From positions 1-64,000 of the forward strand of contig NZ_SAVB01000007.1 of the NCBI RefSeq assembly GCF_004022265.1: DNA of 64,000 nucleotides. Reading direction: 5' to 3'. Made by a program: the position numbers and the translations under genes. The notes beneath the pieces are model-generated. The model did no database searches, had not been told where the DNA came from, and saw only the letters and a program-made list of their open reading frames with translations. Of this stretch, positions 15,748-23,888 are shown in pieces; position 1 is the stretch's first letter, and each line of letters opens with the position of its first letter. This DNA is from Paenirhodobacter ferrireducens. GTDB lineage: Bacteria; Pseudomonadota; Alphaproteobacteria; Rhodobacterales; Rhodobacteraceae.

Positions 15748-17757
15748 ATGAACTTGGAAGTCATTGAAAACACGTGGATCACGCTGCGCGATGGCACCCG
15801 CCTCGCGGCCCGGATCTGGTTGCCCGAGGGGGCGCGCTCGAAGCCGGTGCCGGCGGTTCTCGAATATATTCCCTACCGCAAGCGCGACGGCACCCGCGGC
15901 CGGGACGAGCCGATGCACGGCTATTTCGCGCAAAACGGCTATGCCGCGGTGCGCGTCGACATTCGCGGCACGGGCGACTCCGACGGGCATATGGCCGATG
16001 AATACCTGAAGCTCGAGCAGGACGACGCGCTCGAGGTGATCGCCTGGATCGCGGCGCAGGACTGGTGCTCGGGCAATGTCGGCATGATGGGCAAGAGCTG
16101 GTCGGGCTTCAACTGCCTGCAGGTGGCGATGCGCCGCCCGCCGGCGCTGAAGGCGATCCTGACCTGCTATTCCACCGACGACCGCTTCCGCGACGATATC
16201 CATTTCATGGGCGGCTGCCTGCTGAATGACAACCTGTGGTGGGGCTCGATCATGCTGGCCTATCAGTCGCGCCCGCTCGATCCCGAGATCGCGGGCGAGG
16301 GCTGGCGCGCGCGCTGGCTCGACCGGATCGCGACCTTGCCGTTCTTCCCGGCGCTCTGGACCGAACACCAGACCTATGACGCCTATTGGAAGCACGGCTC
16401 GGTGCAGGAAGACTGGTCGGCGATCCAGTGCCCGGTGCTCGTCGTGGGGGGCTGGGCCGACAGCTACACCAACACCGTGCCGCGGCTTCTGGCCAAGCTG
16501 CAGGTGCCCGCGCGTGGCATCATCGGGCCCTGGGGCCACATCTACCCGATGGACGGCGTGCCCGGCCCGGCGATCGGCTTCCTGCAGGAGGCGGTGCGCT
16601 GGTGGGATCAGTGGCTGAAGGGCGTCGACACCGGGGTGATGGACGAGCCGCAGCTGCGCGCCTTCATCAACGACCCGGTCGCGCCCACCGGCACCCGCAA
16701 GGCGCAGCCCGGCCGCTGGGTCGGCGAGCCCTCCTGGCCGAGCCCGGCGATCGCCGACCGGCTCTTGCACCTGCGCGCCGACGGCGCGCTGGCGGACACG
16801 CCCGAGCCCTCGGATGCGACGCTGCCGGTGCGCTCGCCGCAGGACCACGGCCGCGCGGCGGGCGAATGGATGGGCACCGGCTGCGATGGCGAGATGCCGA
16901 CCGACCAGCGGCTCGATGATGGCGGCTCGCTGAACTTCACCACGCCGGTGCTCGAGGAGGCGGTCGAGATCCTCGGCGCGCCCGAACTGATGCTGGAGCT
17001 GAGCGCCGATGCGCCGGTGGCGCAGCTGGCGGTGCGGCTGTGCGATGTGCTGCCCACGGGCGAGGTGCTGCGGGTCTCGTATCAGGTCCTGAACCTGACG
17101 CATCGCGACAGCCACGAGACGCCCGCGCCGCTCGTGCCCGGCAAACCCTATCGGGTCCGGGTGACGCTTTCGGCCTGCGGCCATCGCTTCCTGCCCGGCC
17201 ACCGGATCCGGGTCTCGGTCGGCACCGCCTATTGGCCGGCGATCTGGCCCGCGCCGAGCGCCGCCACCGTCACCGTCATCCCGGCGGGCTCGACGCTCGC
17301 CCTGCCGGTGCGCGATCCGGCCGCGCCGCAGACCGAGGTGCGTTTCGCGCCGCCCGCCCATGGGCCGCGCACGCCGATGACCCAGACCGACCCGGGGCTG
17401 ATGCTGCGGCAGTCGAGTTTCGACCATCTGACCGGCGTCGCGACCTATGTCACGGAAGGGCGCGGCGGCCTCTTCGGCGAGGGCGTCGTGCGCTTCGACG
17501 AGATCGGCACCGAGCTGGAACACAACCTGCGGCGCGAGCTGACGATCCGGCCCGAGGACCCGCTCTCGGCGCGCTACGTGCTGACGCAAAGCTACGAGAT
17601 GGGGCGCGAGGGCTGGCGCACCCGGGTCGAGACGGTGACCGAGATGACCTCGGATGCGACGCATTTCCACCTCAGCGGCCATCTGGTCGCGCGCGAGGGC
17701 GACAGCGAGGTGGCGCGCCGCGACTGGTCCGAGGCCATCCCGCGCCACCTGATCTGA
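15748..17757 (+). CDS. CocE/NonD family serine hydrolase (X-Pro dipeptidyl-peptidase/amino-acid ester hydrolase superfamily)
   Basis: 669 residues, in the normal size range of CocE-type hydrolases. An alpha/beta hydrolase domain holds the nucleophile in G-K-S-W-S-G-F (near residue 118), a candidate acid in G-G-W-A-D-S-Y (near 237) and the histidine in G-P-W-G-H (near 262). A C-terminal jelly-roll domain follows (P-A-S domain, about residues 390-560). Family members cleave cocaine esters, amino-acid esters, X-Pro peptides and glutaryl-cephalosporins. I see no signal peptide, so it probably works in the cytoplasm on a compound brought in by the peptide-type importer upstream. ATG 15748 has GGAGGG at ideal spacing, better than the ATG at 15730. 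Confidence 0.88.
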   Translation: MNLEVIENTWITLRDGTRLAARIWLPEGARSKPVPAVLEYIPYRKRDGTRGRDEPMHGYFAQNGYAAVRVDIRGTGDSDGHMADEYLKLEQDDALEVIAWIAAQDWCSGNVGMMGKSWSGFNCLQVAMRRPPALKAILTCYSTDDRFRDDIHFMGGCLLNDNLWWGSIMLAYQSRPLDPEIAGEGWRARWLDRIATLPFFPALWTEHQTYDAYWKHGSVQEDWSAIQCPVLVVGGWADSYTNTVPRLLAKLQVPARGIIGPWGHIYPMDGVPGPAIGFLQEAVRWWDQWLKGVDTGVMDEPQLRAFINDPVAPTGTRKAQPGRWVGEPSWPSPAIADRLLHLRADGALADTPEPSDATLPVRSPQDHGRAAGEWMGTGCDGEMPTDQRLDDGGSLNFTTPVLEEAVEILGAPELMLELSADAPVAQLAVRLCDVLPTGEVLRVSYQVLNLTHRDSHETPAPLVPGKPYRVRVTLSACGHRFLPGHRIRVSVGTAYWPAIWPAPSAATVTVIPAGSTLALPVRDPAAPQTEVRFAPPAHGPRTPMTQTDPGLMLRQSSFDHLTGVATYVTEGRGGLFGEGVVRFDEIGTELEHNLRRELTIRPEDPLSARYVLTQSYEMGREGWRTRVETVTEMTSDATHFHLSGHLVAREGDSEVARRDWSEAIPRHLI

Positions 17758-17787
17758 AGCGGGGCCCGGGGGCGCCATTGCAGAAAG

Positions 17788-17816
17788 CCCGGCCGGTTCA
17801 TGCCCCGGCCGGGTTT
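17788..17816. terminator. Bidirectional terminator between the hydrolase and the liv remnant
   Basis: CCCGGCCGG (17788-17796) and CCGGCCGGG (17805-17813) pair perfectly around an 8-base loop, with AAAG before and TTT after. It lies between the plus-strand hydrolase and the minus-strand permease remnant, so it can stop transcription from both sides. Confidence 0.65.
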
Positions 17817-17820
17817 CGGT

Positions 17821-18540
17821 TCAGCTTTGCCCCTCGTGCAGCGGGACGAGCGGTTTCGGCCCCCTCGCGCGCCGGCGCCGCCGCGCCGCGATCAGATCCT
17901 CGAATTCGAGATCGCCCAGGATCCCGTCGCGGCGCAGGATCATCGTGCCGACGATCACCGCTCCGAGGAAGAAGCCGGTGAGGCCGAACATCTCGGGCAG
18001 CTGCAGGCCGAGGATTTCGGGGCCGTTCTCGATCGTGCGGGCGATCTCGTTGCCGACCGAGATCGCGAGCCTGCCGGCGATCACCCCCGAGACCGAGCGC
18101 GCACCGCCAAGGATCACCATCGCCACCGTCAGGAAGGTCTGGTTGAAGGAGAAGCTGTTCGGCCCGATCACCCCCAGATAGGTGGCGTGCATCACCCCGC
18201 CAAGCGCGACGACCACCGCCGAAAGCGTCCAGGCAAGGTGGCGCAACCGGGCGATCGGCACCCCCATGGCGCGTGCGGCGAGCATGTCTTCGCTCAAGGC
18301 GCGCAGTTGCAGCCCGGCGGGGCTGTCGCGGAACAGCTTCGCGGCGAAGATCACCAGCGCCGCGATCACCGTGCCGGTGGCGAGCGAGGAGACCACCAAG
18401 ATGCCGTAAAGCGAGCGCTGCCCGCGGGTGAGGCCGATCCAGGCGGTGAAGATCACATAGGCGATGACGAGCAGCGCAAGGGTCGGGACCTCGGCGGTGG
18501 AGCCGCTGACGCGGATGATCAGATAGCCGGTCAGCCAGCC
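17821..18540 (-). pseudogene. LivM-type branched-chain amino-acid permease, 5'-truncated remnant
   Basis: The minus-strand frame from about 18540 to the stop at 17821 encodes about 240 residues of a LivM-like permease: Y-L-I-I-R-V-S-G, then L-R-A-L-S-E-D-M-L-A-A-R-A-M-G-V and G-P-N-S-F-S-F-N-Q-T, a familiar LivM core. The first 60-80 residues, including the usual N-terminal helices, are missing. Upstream the frame runs into a LivH-like fragment in another frame. The open frame continues much further but that part is antisense to the kinase remnant and has no LivM similarity. No start codon or ribosome site fits a functional gene. Confidence 0.75.
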
Positions 18541-18680
18541 GCGCGCATCGCAAGGCCAAGCGTGGTGCCGCGCAGCAGCGCCACCAGCGCGAGGATGGCG
18601 ACCGCCGTCACTCCGGTCTCGACCAGTTGCAGCACCGGCAGCCGCAGCGGCCCGAGCTGCACCACCGAGGCGAGGAATGC
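18531..18680 (-). pseudogene. LivH-type permease, internal fragment
   Basis: In a different minus-strand frame from the LivM remnant, the sequence reads A-A-F-L-A-S-V-V-Q-L-G-P-L-R-L-P-V-L-Q-L, then L-R-G-T-T-L-G-L-A-M-R-A-A-G and a stop at 18531-18533. This is the middle of a LivH-like permease (the T-x-L-G-x-A-M-R-A segment is diagnostic). Both ends are missing: the 5' side meets the kinase remnant on the other strand and the 3' side is joined out of frame to LivM. It looks like the scar of a deletion inside a former livHM operon. Confidence 0.6.
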
Positions 18681-18684
18681 TGCG

Positions 18685-19650
18685 GTGCTCGATCAATACG
18701 GCTTCGGCCCGCACAGCTGGCTCGAGATCTTCTCGATCTCGGAAAATGCGACCTACCGGGTGAGCGATCCCGACAGCGGCCGCGTCGCGGTGCTGCGGCT
18801 GAGCCGGCCGGGCGAGCGCAGCCGCGCCGAGATCCTGAGTGAGATCGCCTGAATCCGGGCGTTGCGCGCAAGCGGCACGGCCCGCACGCCGGCGGTGATC
18901 GACACCCTTGCGGGCGTGCCGGTCGCCACCTTTCACGACGCGACCGGCGCCGCGCAATTCGCCACGCTCTTCGACTTCGTGCCGGGCCGGATGCTCGACG
19001 AGACCAATGCCGAGGCGGCCTTTGTCGAGCTCGGCGAGACCGCGGCGCGGCGGCATGGTTTCAACGAGACCTGGCCCCGGCCGACGGGCTTCGTGCGCCC
19101 CGAATGGGACATCGAGACGGCGATGGGGCGGCAGGGGTGCTGGGGTTACCGGGGCGACAACGCGACGGTCGGGCCGGTCGAACGCGACCTGCTGGCGCGG
19201 GTCGATGCGAAGATCCGCGCCGAGATCGGTGCTTATGGCCGCCCGCCCGCCCGGTACGGGCTGATCCATGGCGACATGCGGATGGCGAATTTCATCGTCG
19301 ATCCCGGTGGCATCCAGCTCAGCGACTTCGACGATTGCGGTATCAGCTGGCATCTTTACGGGCTCGCCTGCGCGCTGACCTTCGTCGAGCATGCGCCGGA
19401 GACGCCGGCACTGGTCGCGGCCTGGCTGCGGGGCTACACCCGCCTGCGCCCGCTCGATGCCGCCAATCTCGCGGTGTTGCCGGCGATGGTGATGCTGCGC
19501 CGGATGCTGCTCGTCGGCTGGTTCCACACCCACGCCCATGTGACCGAGCTTCACGATCTGTCGCAGCGCTATGTGCCGCAGACGATGGAGATCGGCGCGG
19601 CCTTCCTGCGCGGGGCCTATCTGGCGATGCGGGGGGGCGTGACCGCGATC
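18685..19650 (+). pseudogene. Aminoglycoside phosphotransferase (APH)-fold kinase, interrupted by one in-frame stop
   Basis: From a GTG at 18685 the frame encodes an APH/choline-kinase-fold protein (about 320 residues) with the N-lobe S-E-N-A-T-Y-R-V and V-A-V-L-R-L, the catalytic loop L-I-H-G-D-M-R-M-A-N-F near 19261-19293, and D-F-D-D-C-G as the metal-binding motif. A TGA at 18850-18852 interrupts it exactly where relatives usually have tryptophan (S-E-I-A-W-x-R-A-L), so a single TGG-to-TGA change explains it. At the 3' end there is no stop before the acxR start, so the frame runs on into AcxR, implying loss of its own end. Family members phosphorylate small alcohols or amines; the original substrate is unknown. 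Confidence 0.75.
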
Positions 19651-19764
19651 GCGGCGGCGGGGATTGGCCCGTTGCTACCCGCCCGGGAGAGCGTCGAGGC
19701 CCTTTTCCTTGACAACAGCACGCCTCGCTACCTTACCATGCGGCACCCAAAAGGGGCTTCAGAC

Positions 19765-21573
19765 ATGGCAGAGAGCATCCAGAAGGAGGACTGGGAACGC
19801 TTTCGGGCCTTGGGGAGCGTGCCCCCAAGCATCCGCGAAATCGTATTCCGGTCCTGGATCCGGTCGCAGCGGCGTGACGACGTGCATGCCCTGCGGCAGG
19901 CGCCCTGTGTGGCGGGCAATGAACTGGACGAGCTGCGCGGCCGAAACGCGCGGCTGCGTCAGGCTGCGCAGGCAGCGGTGCGGCGCACGGGCTACATGCT
20001 CGACGACGCCGGCGCGATGCTGCTGCTGGCCGACCGCTCCGGTGTGATCCTCGACGCGACGGGGGATTCCCGGATCCGCGCCCGCGGCGAGGAGAACCAC
20101 CTGCATCCGGGCGGGCGATGGGGCGAGGACGCCATCGGCACGAATGCGATCGGCACTGCGCTGCATCTGGCGAAACCCACCACCATCTCTGGGGTCGAGC
20201 ATTTCTGCGAGGCGATCCAGCGCTGGTCCTGCGCCGCCGCACCGATCAGCGACCCGCGCACTGGCCGGGTGCTGGGGCTGATCAACATCTCCTCGCCCTC
20301 GACCGACGCGCTGCGCCGGGGCGCGGCCTTCTCGGTCAGCCTGGCGCTGCAGATCGAGGAGGCGTTGCGCAGCATCGGGCTGCAGGAGCACCAGCGGCTG
20401 GTGGATCAGCTGCTGTCGCGCGGCGTGTCGCGCGGCGACGAGATCATGCTGCTGAACCGGCACGGCCAGCAGATCTGGTCAAGCCTGCGCGACGCCGGCG
20501 CGGGCGCCGGCGGCACCGGCAGGGGCGTGCTGCCGGGCCCCGTGCCCGAGCCGGACGGCGATGTCGGTCAGCTTGCCGAGCGGATGCGTGCGGTGCTTCC
20601 CGGTGCGGGGGTCGACATCGTCTCGGACGGCAAGGACCCGATCGGCCTGATCGTGACGCTGGCCCGGGCGGGCCGGCGCCGGCCTGCGGCCGCGGCGCCC
20701 GATCTCGCGGCGATCGCCCGGTCGGGGCCGGCGATGGCGGGGATCTGCGCCGAGGCGCAGCGGATTGTCGAGGCAGGCGTTGCGCTGCTGCTCAAGGGCC
20801 CGACCGGCAGCGGCAAGGAAACCCTTGCCCGCGCCCTGCATGCCGACGGGCCGCTGTCCGATCTGCCGCTTGCGGCGCTCGATTGCAGTCTGCTTGATGA
20901 CGTGGCGCTGCGCGGCGGGGCGGCGACGGATGCGGTGCTGCGGCTGACCGAAAGGGGCGGCACGCTGATCCTCGACGAGCCGGCGGAAACGCCCGCCGCC
21001 GTGCAGCCGCTGCTGGTCCAGAGCCTGACCCAGCTGGCGCGCGGTGCCGAGGGGCGGGTGCAGGTGATCAGCCTGTCCTCGGTGCCGCTGTCCGAGCGGC
21101 TGGCCGAGGGACGGTTGCGGCCGGATCTCTATTACCGTCTCTCGGGCGCGGTGGTGCATCTGCCGGGCCTGGCCGAGCGGCGCGAGGACCTGCCGGCGCT
21201 TGTCGCCGATCTTGCCGCACACAGCCCCGAACGGCGGCGCGGCGGCGCGCTGCGCTTTACCCCGGGGGCGATGCTGCGGCTGCAGGCGCATGATTGGCCC
21301 GGCAACCTGCGCGAGCTGCGCAACATGGTCGAACGGCTGTCGGCGACCTCGTTCAGCCGGCTGATCGACGTGGCCGACCTGCCGCCCGCCATCGCCCAGG
21401 GCCGGCGGGCCGGGCGCGAGCCGACGCTGCGCGACCGCGAGCGGGCGGAAATCCTCGATGCCCTCGCCGAATGCGGCGGCAACATGACCGGGACGGCGCG
21501 GCGCCTCGGCATCTCGCGCTCGACGCTTTATCTCAAGCTCGACCAGTACGGCGTGCCGCGCGGCCGCCGCTGA
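19765..21573 (+). CDS. acxR: Acetone carboxylase operon regulator, AcoR/Fis-type, lacking the GAFTGA loop
   Basis: 602 residues: N-terminal region with a GAF sensor (about 80-200), an AAA+ domain with Walker A G-P-T-G-S-G-K-E (near 345) and Walker B L-I-L-D-E-P (near 400), and a C-terminal Fis-type helix-turn-helix (G-G-N-M-T-G-T-A-R-R-L-G-I-S-R-S-T-L-Y). It sits directly upstream of acxABC in the same direction, as acxR does in Xanthobacter and Rhodobacter. The usual E-S-E-L-F-G and GAFTGA loop between the Walker motifs is absent, so contact with sigma-54 as in NtrC is unlikely. The ATG at 19765 has AAGGGG upstream; the open frame extends further 5' only because a kinase pseudogene lacks its stop. 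Confidence 0.85.
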   Translation: MAESIQKEDWERFRALGSVPPSIREIVFRSWIRSQRRDDVHALRQAPCVAGNELDELRGRNARLRQAAQAAVRRTGYMLDDAGAMLLLADRSGVILDATGDSRIRARGEENHLHPGGRWGEDAIGTNAIGTALHLAKPTTISGVEHFCEAIQRWSCAAAPISDPRTGRVLGLINISSPSTDALRRGAAFSVSLALQIEEALRSIGLQEHQRLVDQLLSRGVSRGDEIMLLNRHGQQIWSSLRDAGAGAGGTGRGVLPGPVPEPDGDVGQLAERMRAVLPGAGVDIVSDGKDPIGLIVTLARAGRRRPAAAAPDLAAIARSGPAMAGICAEAQRIVEAGVALLLKGPTGSGKETLARALHADGPLSDLPLAALDCSLLDDVALRGGAATDAVLRLTERGGTLILDEPAETPAAVQPLLVQSLTQLARGAEGRVQVISLSSVPLSERLAEGRLRPDLYYRLSGAVVHLPGLAERREDLPALVADLAAHSPERRRGGALRFTPGAMLRLQAHDWPGNLRELRNMVERLSATSFSRLIDVADLPPAIAQGRRAGREPTLRDRERAEILDALAECGGNMTGTARRLGISRSTLYLKLDQYGVPRGRR

Positions 21574-21618
21574 GCCTCTTGCCGCGGCGCATCATGGCGT
21601 CCGCAGCATGTCCGGGCG

Positions 21619-21639
21619 GTTGTCCGAAAACCGGACAAC
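21619..21639. promoter_or_regulatory. Inverted repeat upstream of acxA, candidate AcxR binding site
   Basis: GTTGTCCG (21619-21626) and CGGACAAC (21632-21639) are perfect inverted repeats around a 5-base centre, about 73 bases before the acxA start. A partial extra copy, ATGTCCGG, precedes it at 21608-21615. The dyad and position fit an activator site for the Fis-type protein encoded upstream. I could not find a convincing TGGCAC-N5-TTGC sigma-54 promoter between this dyad and acxA. Confidence 0.6.
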
Positions 21640-21711
21640 ATGCCGATCCGGCCGGGCTGCATCCTGTTCTGACGCCACGGGGAGGTGGCGCCAGGGGAGG
21701 AGGAAAGACCC

Positions 21712-23865
21712 GTGCCATTGGACAAACAGACAAAACGCAGCGTGCAGGTGCTTGGCATCGACGCCGGCGGGACGATGACCGACACGTTCTTCGTCGACAG
21801 CGACGGCGACTTCGTCGTCGGCAAATCGCAGTCCACGCCGCAAAACGAGGCGCTCGGCCTGATCGCCAGCTCGAAGGAAGGGCTGGAACATTGGGGCCTG
21901 ACGCTTGAAGAGGCGCTCTCGGGGATCCAGACCGGCGTCTATTCCGGCACCGCCATGCTCAACCGCGTCGTGCAGCGCAAGGGGCTGCGCACCGGGTTGA
22001 TCGTCAATGCGGGGATGGAGGATTTCCACCGCATGGGCCGCGCCGCGCAGGCCTATCTCGGCTTTGCCTACGAAGACCGCATCCACCTGAACACGCATTA
22101 CTATGACGAACCGCTGGTGCCGCGCCACCTGACCCGCGGCGTGATGGAGCGGATCGACATGTCGGGCAACGTGGTGATCCCGCTGCGCGAGGACAGCGCC
22201 CGCACCGCTGCGCGCGAACTGATTGCGCAGGAGGTCGAGGGCATCGTGATTTCGCTGCTGCACTCCTACCGCAACCCCGCGCATGAGCGGCGGGTGCGCG
22301 ATCTGGTCGAGGAAGAGGTCGCGGCCGCGGGCAAGACCATCCCGGTCTTCGCCTCGACCGACTATTACCCGGTGCGCAAGGAAACCCATCGTACCAACAC
22401 CACGATCCTCGAGGCCTTCGCCGCCGAACCCTCGCGCCAGACGCTGAAGAAGATCACCACCGCCTTCAAGGAGAACGGTTCGAAATTCGATTTCCGGGTG
22501 ATGGCGACGCATGGCGGCACGATCTCGTGGAAGGCGAAGGAACTCGCCCGCACCATCGTGTCGGGGCCGATCGGCGGGGTGATCGGGGCGAAGTATCTGG
22601 GCGAGGTGCTGGGCTATTCGAACATCGCCTGTTCCGACATCGGCGGCACCTCCTTCGACGTGGCGCTGATCACGCAAAACGAGCTGACGATCAAGAATGA
22701 CCCCGACATGGCACGGCTGCTGCTGTCGCTGCCGCTGGTGGCGATGGATTCGGTCGGTGCGGGGGCGGGCAGCTTCATCCGGCTCGATCCCTACACCAAG
22801 GCGATCAAGCTCGGCCCGGATTCGGCGGGCTATCGCGTCGGCGTCTGCTGGGAGGCCTCGGGGATCGAGACGGTGACCGTTTCGGACTGCCATGTGATCC
22901 TCGGCTACCTGAATCCCGACAACTTCCTTGGCGGTCAGGTCAAGCTCAGCCGCGAGCGCGCCTGGAACGCGATGAAGGAACAGGTCGCCGATCCGCTCGG
23001 CCTGTCGGTCGAAGATGCGGCGGCGGGCGTCATCGAGCTGCTCGACAGTGACCTGCGCGACTATCTGCGCTCGATGATCTCGGGCAAGGGCTACAGCCCC
23101 AGCAGCTTCGTGTGCTTCAGCTATGGCGGCGCGGGGCCGGTCCACACCTACGGCTACACCGAGGGGCTGGGCTTCGAGGACGTGATCGTGCCGGCCTGGG
23201 CCGCGGGCTTCTCGGCCTTCGGCTGTGCGGCGGCGGATTTCGAATACCGCTATGACAAATCGCTCGACATCAACATCGCCACTGATGCCAGCGAGGACCT
23301 GAAGACGGCGCAGGCGCAGACCCTGCAGGCGGCCTGGCAGGAGCTGAAGGAGCGCGTGCTCGAGGAATTCGAGATCAACGGCTACAGTCCCGACAAGGTG
23401 CAGCTGCAACCGGGCTTCCGCATGCAGTATCGCGGCCAGCTCAATGACCTCGAGATCGAATCTCCGATCATCGAGGCGCAGGGCGCCGAGGACTGGGACA
23501 AGCTGGTCGAGGCCTTCAACGACACCTATGGCCGCGTCTACGCCGCCTCGGCCCGCTCGCCCGAGCTCGGCTATTCGGTGACCGGGGCGATCATGCGCGG
23601 CACGGTGCCGATCCCGAAGCCGAAGATCCCGAAGGAAGAGCTTCGGGGTGCGACCCCGCCGGAAGAGGCGAAGCTCGGCAGCCGCAAGTTCTATCGCCAC
23701 AAGCAGTGGGTCGATGCGCAGCTTTACCAGATGGAAAAGCTGCAGCCGGGCAACCGCATCACCGGCCCGGCGGTGATCGAATCCGACGCCACGACCTTCG
23801 TCGTGCCTGGCGGTTTCGAGACTTGGCTCGACGGGCACCGCCTGTTCCACCTCAAGGAAGTCTGA
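21712..23865 (+). CDS. acxA: Acetone carboxylase beta subunit
   Basis: 717 residues, as I recall the length of the Xanthobacter AcxA protein. It belongs to the hydantoinase A/acetone carboxylase beta family; the N-terminal nucleotide-binding segment reads L-G-I-D-A-G-G-T-M-T-D-T-F. The enzyme carboxylates acetone with bicarbonate to acetoacetate at the cost of ATP, as an alpha2-beta2-gamma2 complex in the cytoplasm; the beta subunit carries the ATP-dependent activation site. The chosen start is GTG at 21712 behind GGAGGAGGAAAG. It is the first gene of acxABC, 138 bases after acxR, with a 23-base gap to acxB. Confidence 0.93.
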   Translation: MPLDKQTKRSVQVLGIDAGGTMTDTFFVDSDGDFVVGKSQSTPQNEALGLIASSKEGLEHWGLTLEEALSGIQTGVYSGTAMLNRVVQRKGLRTGLIVNAGMEDFHRMGRAAQAYLGFAYEDRIHLNTHYYDEPLVPRHLTRGVMERIDMSGNVVIPLREDSARTAARELIAQEVEGIVISLLHSYRNPAHERRVRDLVEEEVAAAGKTIPVFASTDYYPVRKETHRTNTTILEAFAAEPSRQTLKKITTAFKENGSKFDFRVMATHGGTISWKAKELARTIVSGPIGGVIGAKYLGEVLGYSNIACSDIGGTSFDVALITQNELTIKNDPDMARLLLSLPLVAMDSVGAGAGSFIRLDPYTKAIKLGPDSAGYRVGVCWEASGIETVTVSDCHVILGYLNPDNFLGGQVKLSRERAWNAMKEQVADPLGLSVEDAAAGVIELLDSDLRDYLRSMISGKGYSPSSFVCFSYGGAGPVHTYGYTEGLGFEDVIVPAWAAGFSAFGCAAADFEYRYDKSLDINIATDASEDLKTAQAQTLQAAWQELKERVLEEFEINGYSPDKVQLQPGFRMQYRGQLNDLEIESPIIEAQGAEDWDKLVEAFNDTYGRVYAASARSPELGYSVTGAIMRGTVPIPKPKIPKEELRGATPPEEAKLGSRKFYRHKQWVDAQLYQMEKLQPGNRITGPAVIESDATTFVVPGGFETWLDGHRLFHLKEV

Positions 23866-23888
23866 CGGTCTCAGGGAGGAGATAAGTC

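Noticed and set aside
14596-17778. A 1060-codon open frame on the minus strand opposite the importer ATPase and hydrolase
   Set aside because: It mirrors two well-supported genes on the plus strand, has an arginine/histidine/alanine-biased translation and no domain pattern.
17821-19554. A functional LivM gene on the minus strand
   Set aside because: The LivM-like part lacks its first 60-80 residues, is joined to a LivH piece in another frame, and the extension of the frame is antisense to the kinase remnant.
18862-21573. A 903-residue kinase-AcxR fusion protein
   Set aside because: The frame is open only because the kinase remnant lacks a stop. AcxR has its own ATG with AAGGGG upstream, and the kinase part lies behind a nonsense codon.
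21640-21711. A sigma-54 promoter before acxA
   Set aside because: I looked for TGGCAC-N5-TTGC between the dyad and the start and found only weak GG/GC spacing; AcxR also lacks the sigma-54 contact loop.
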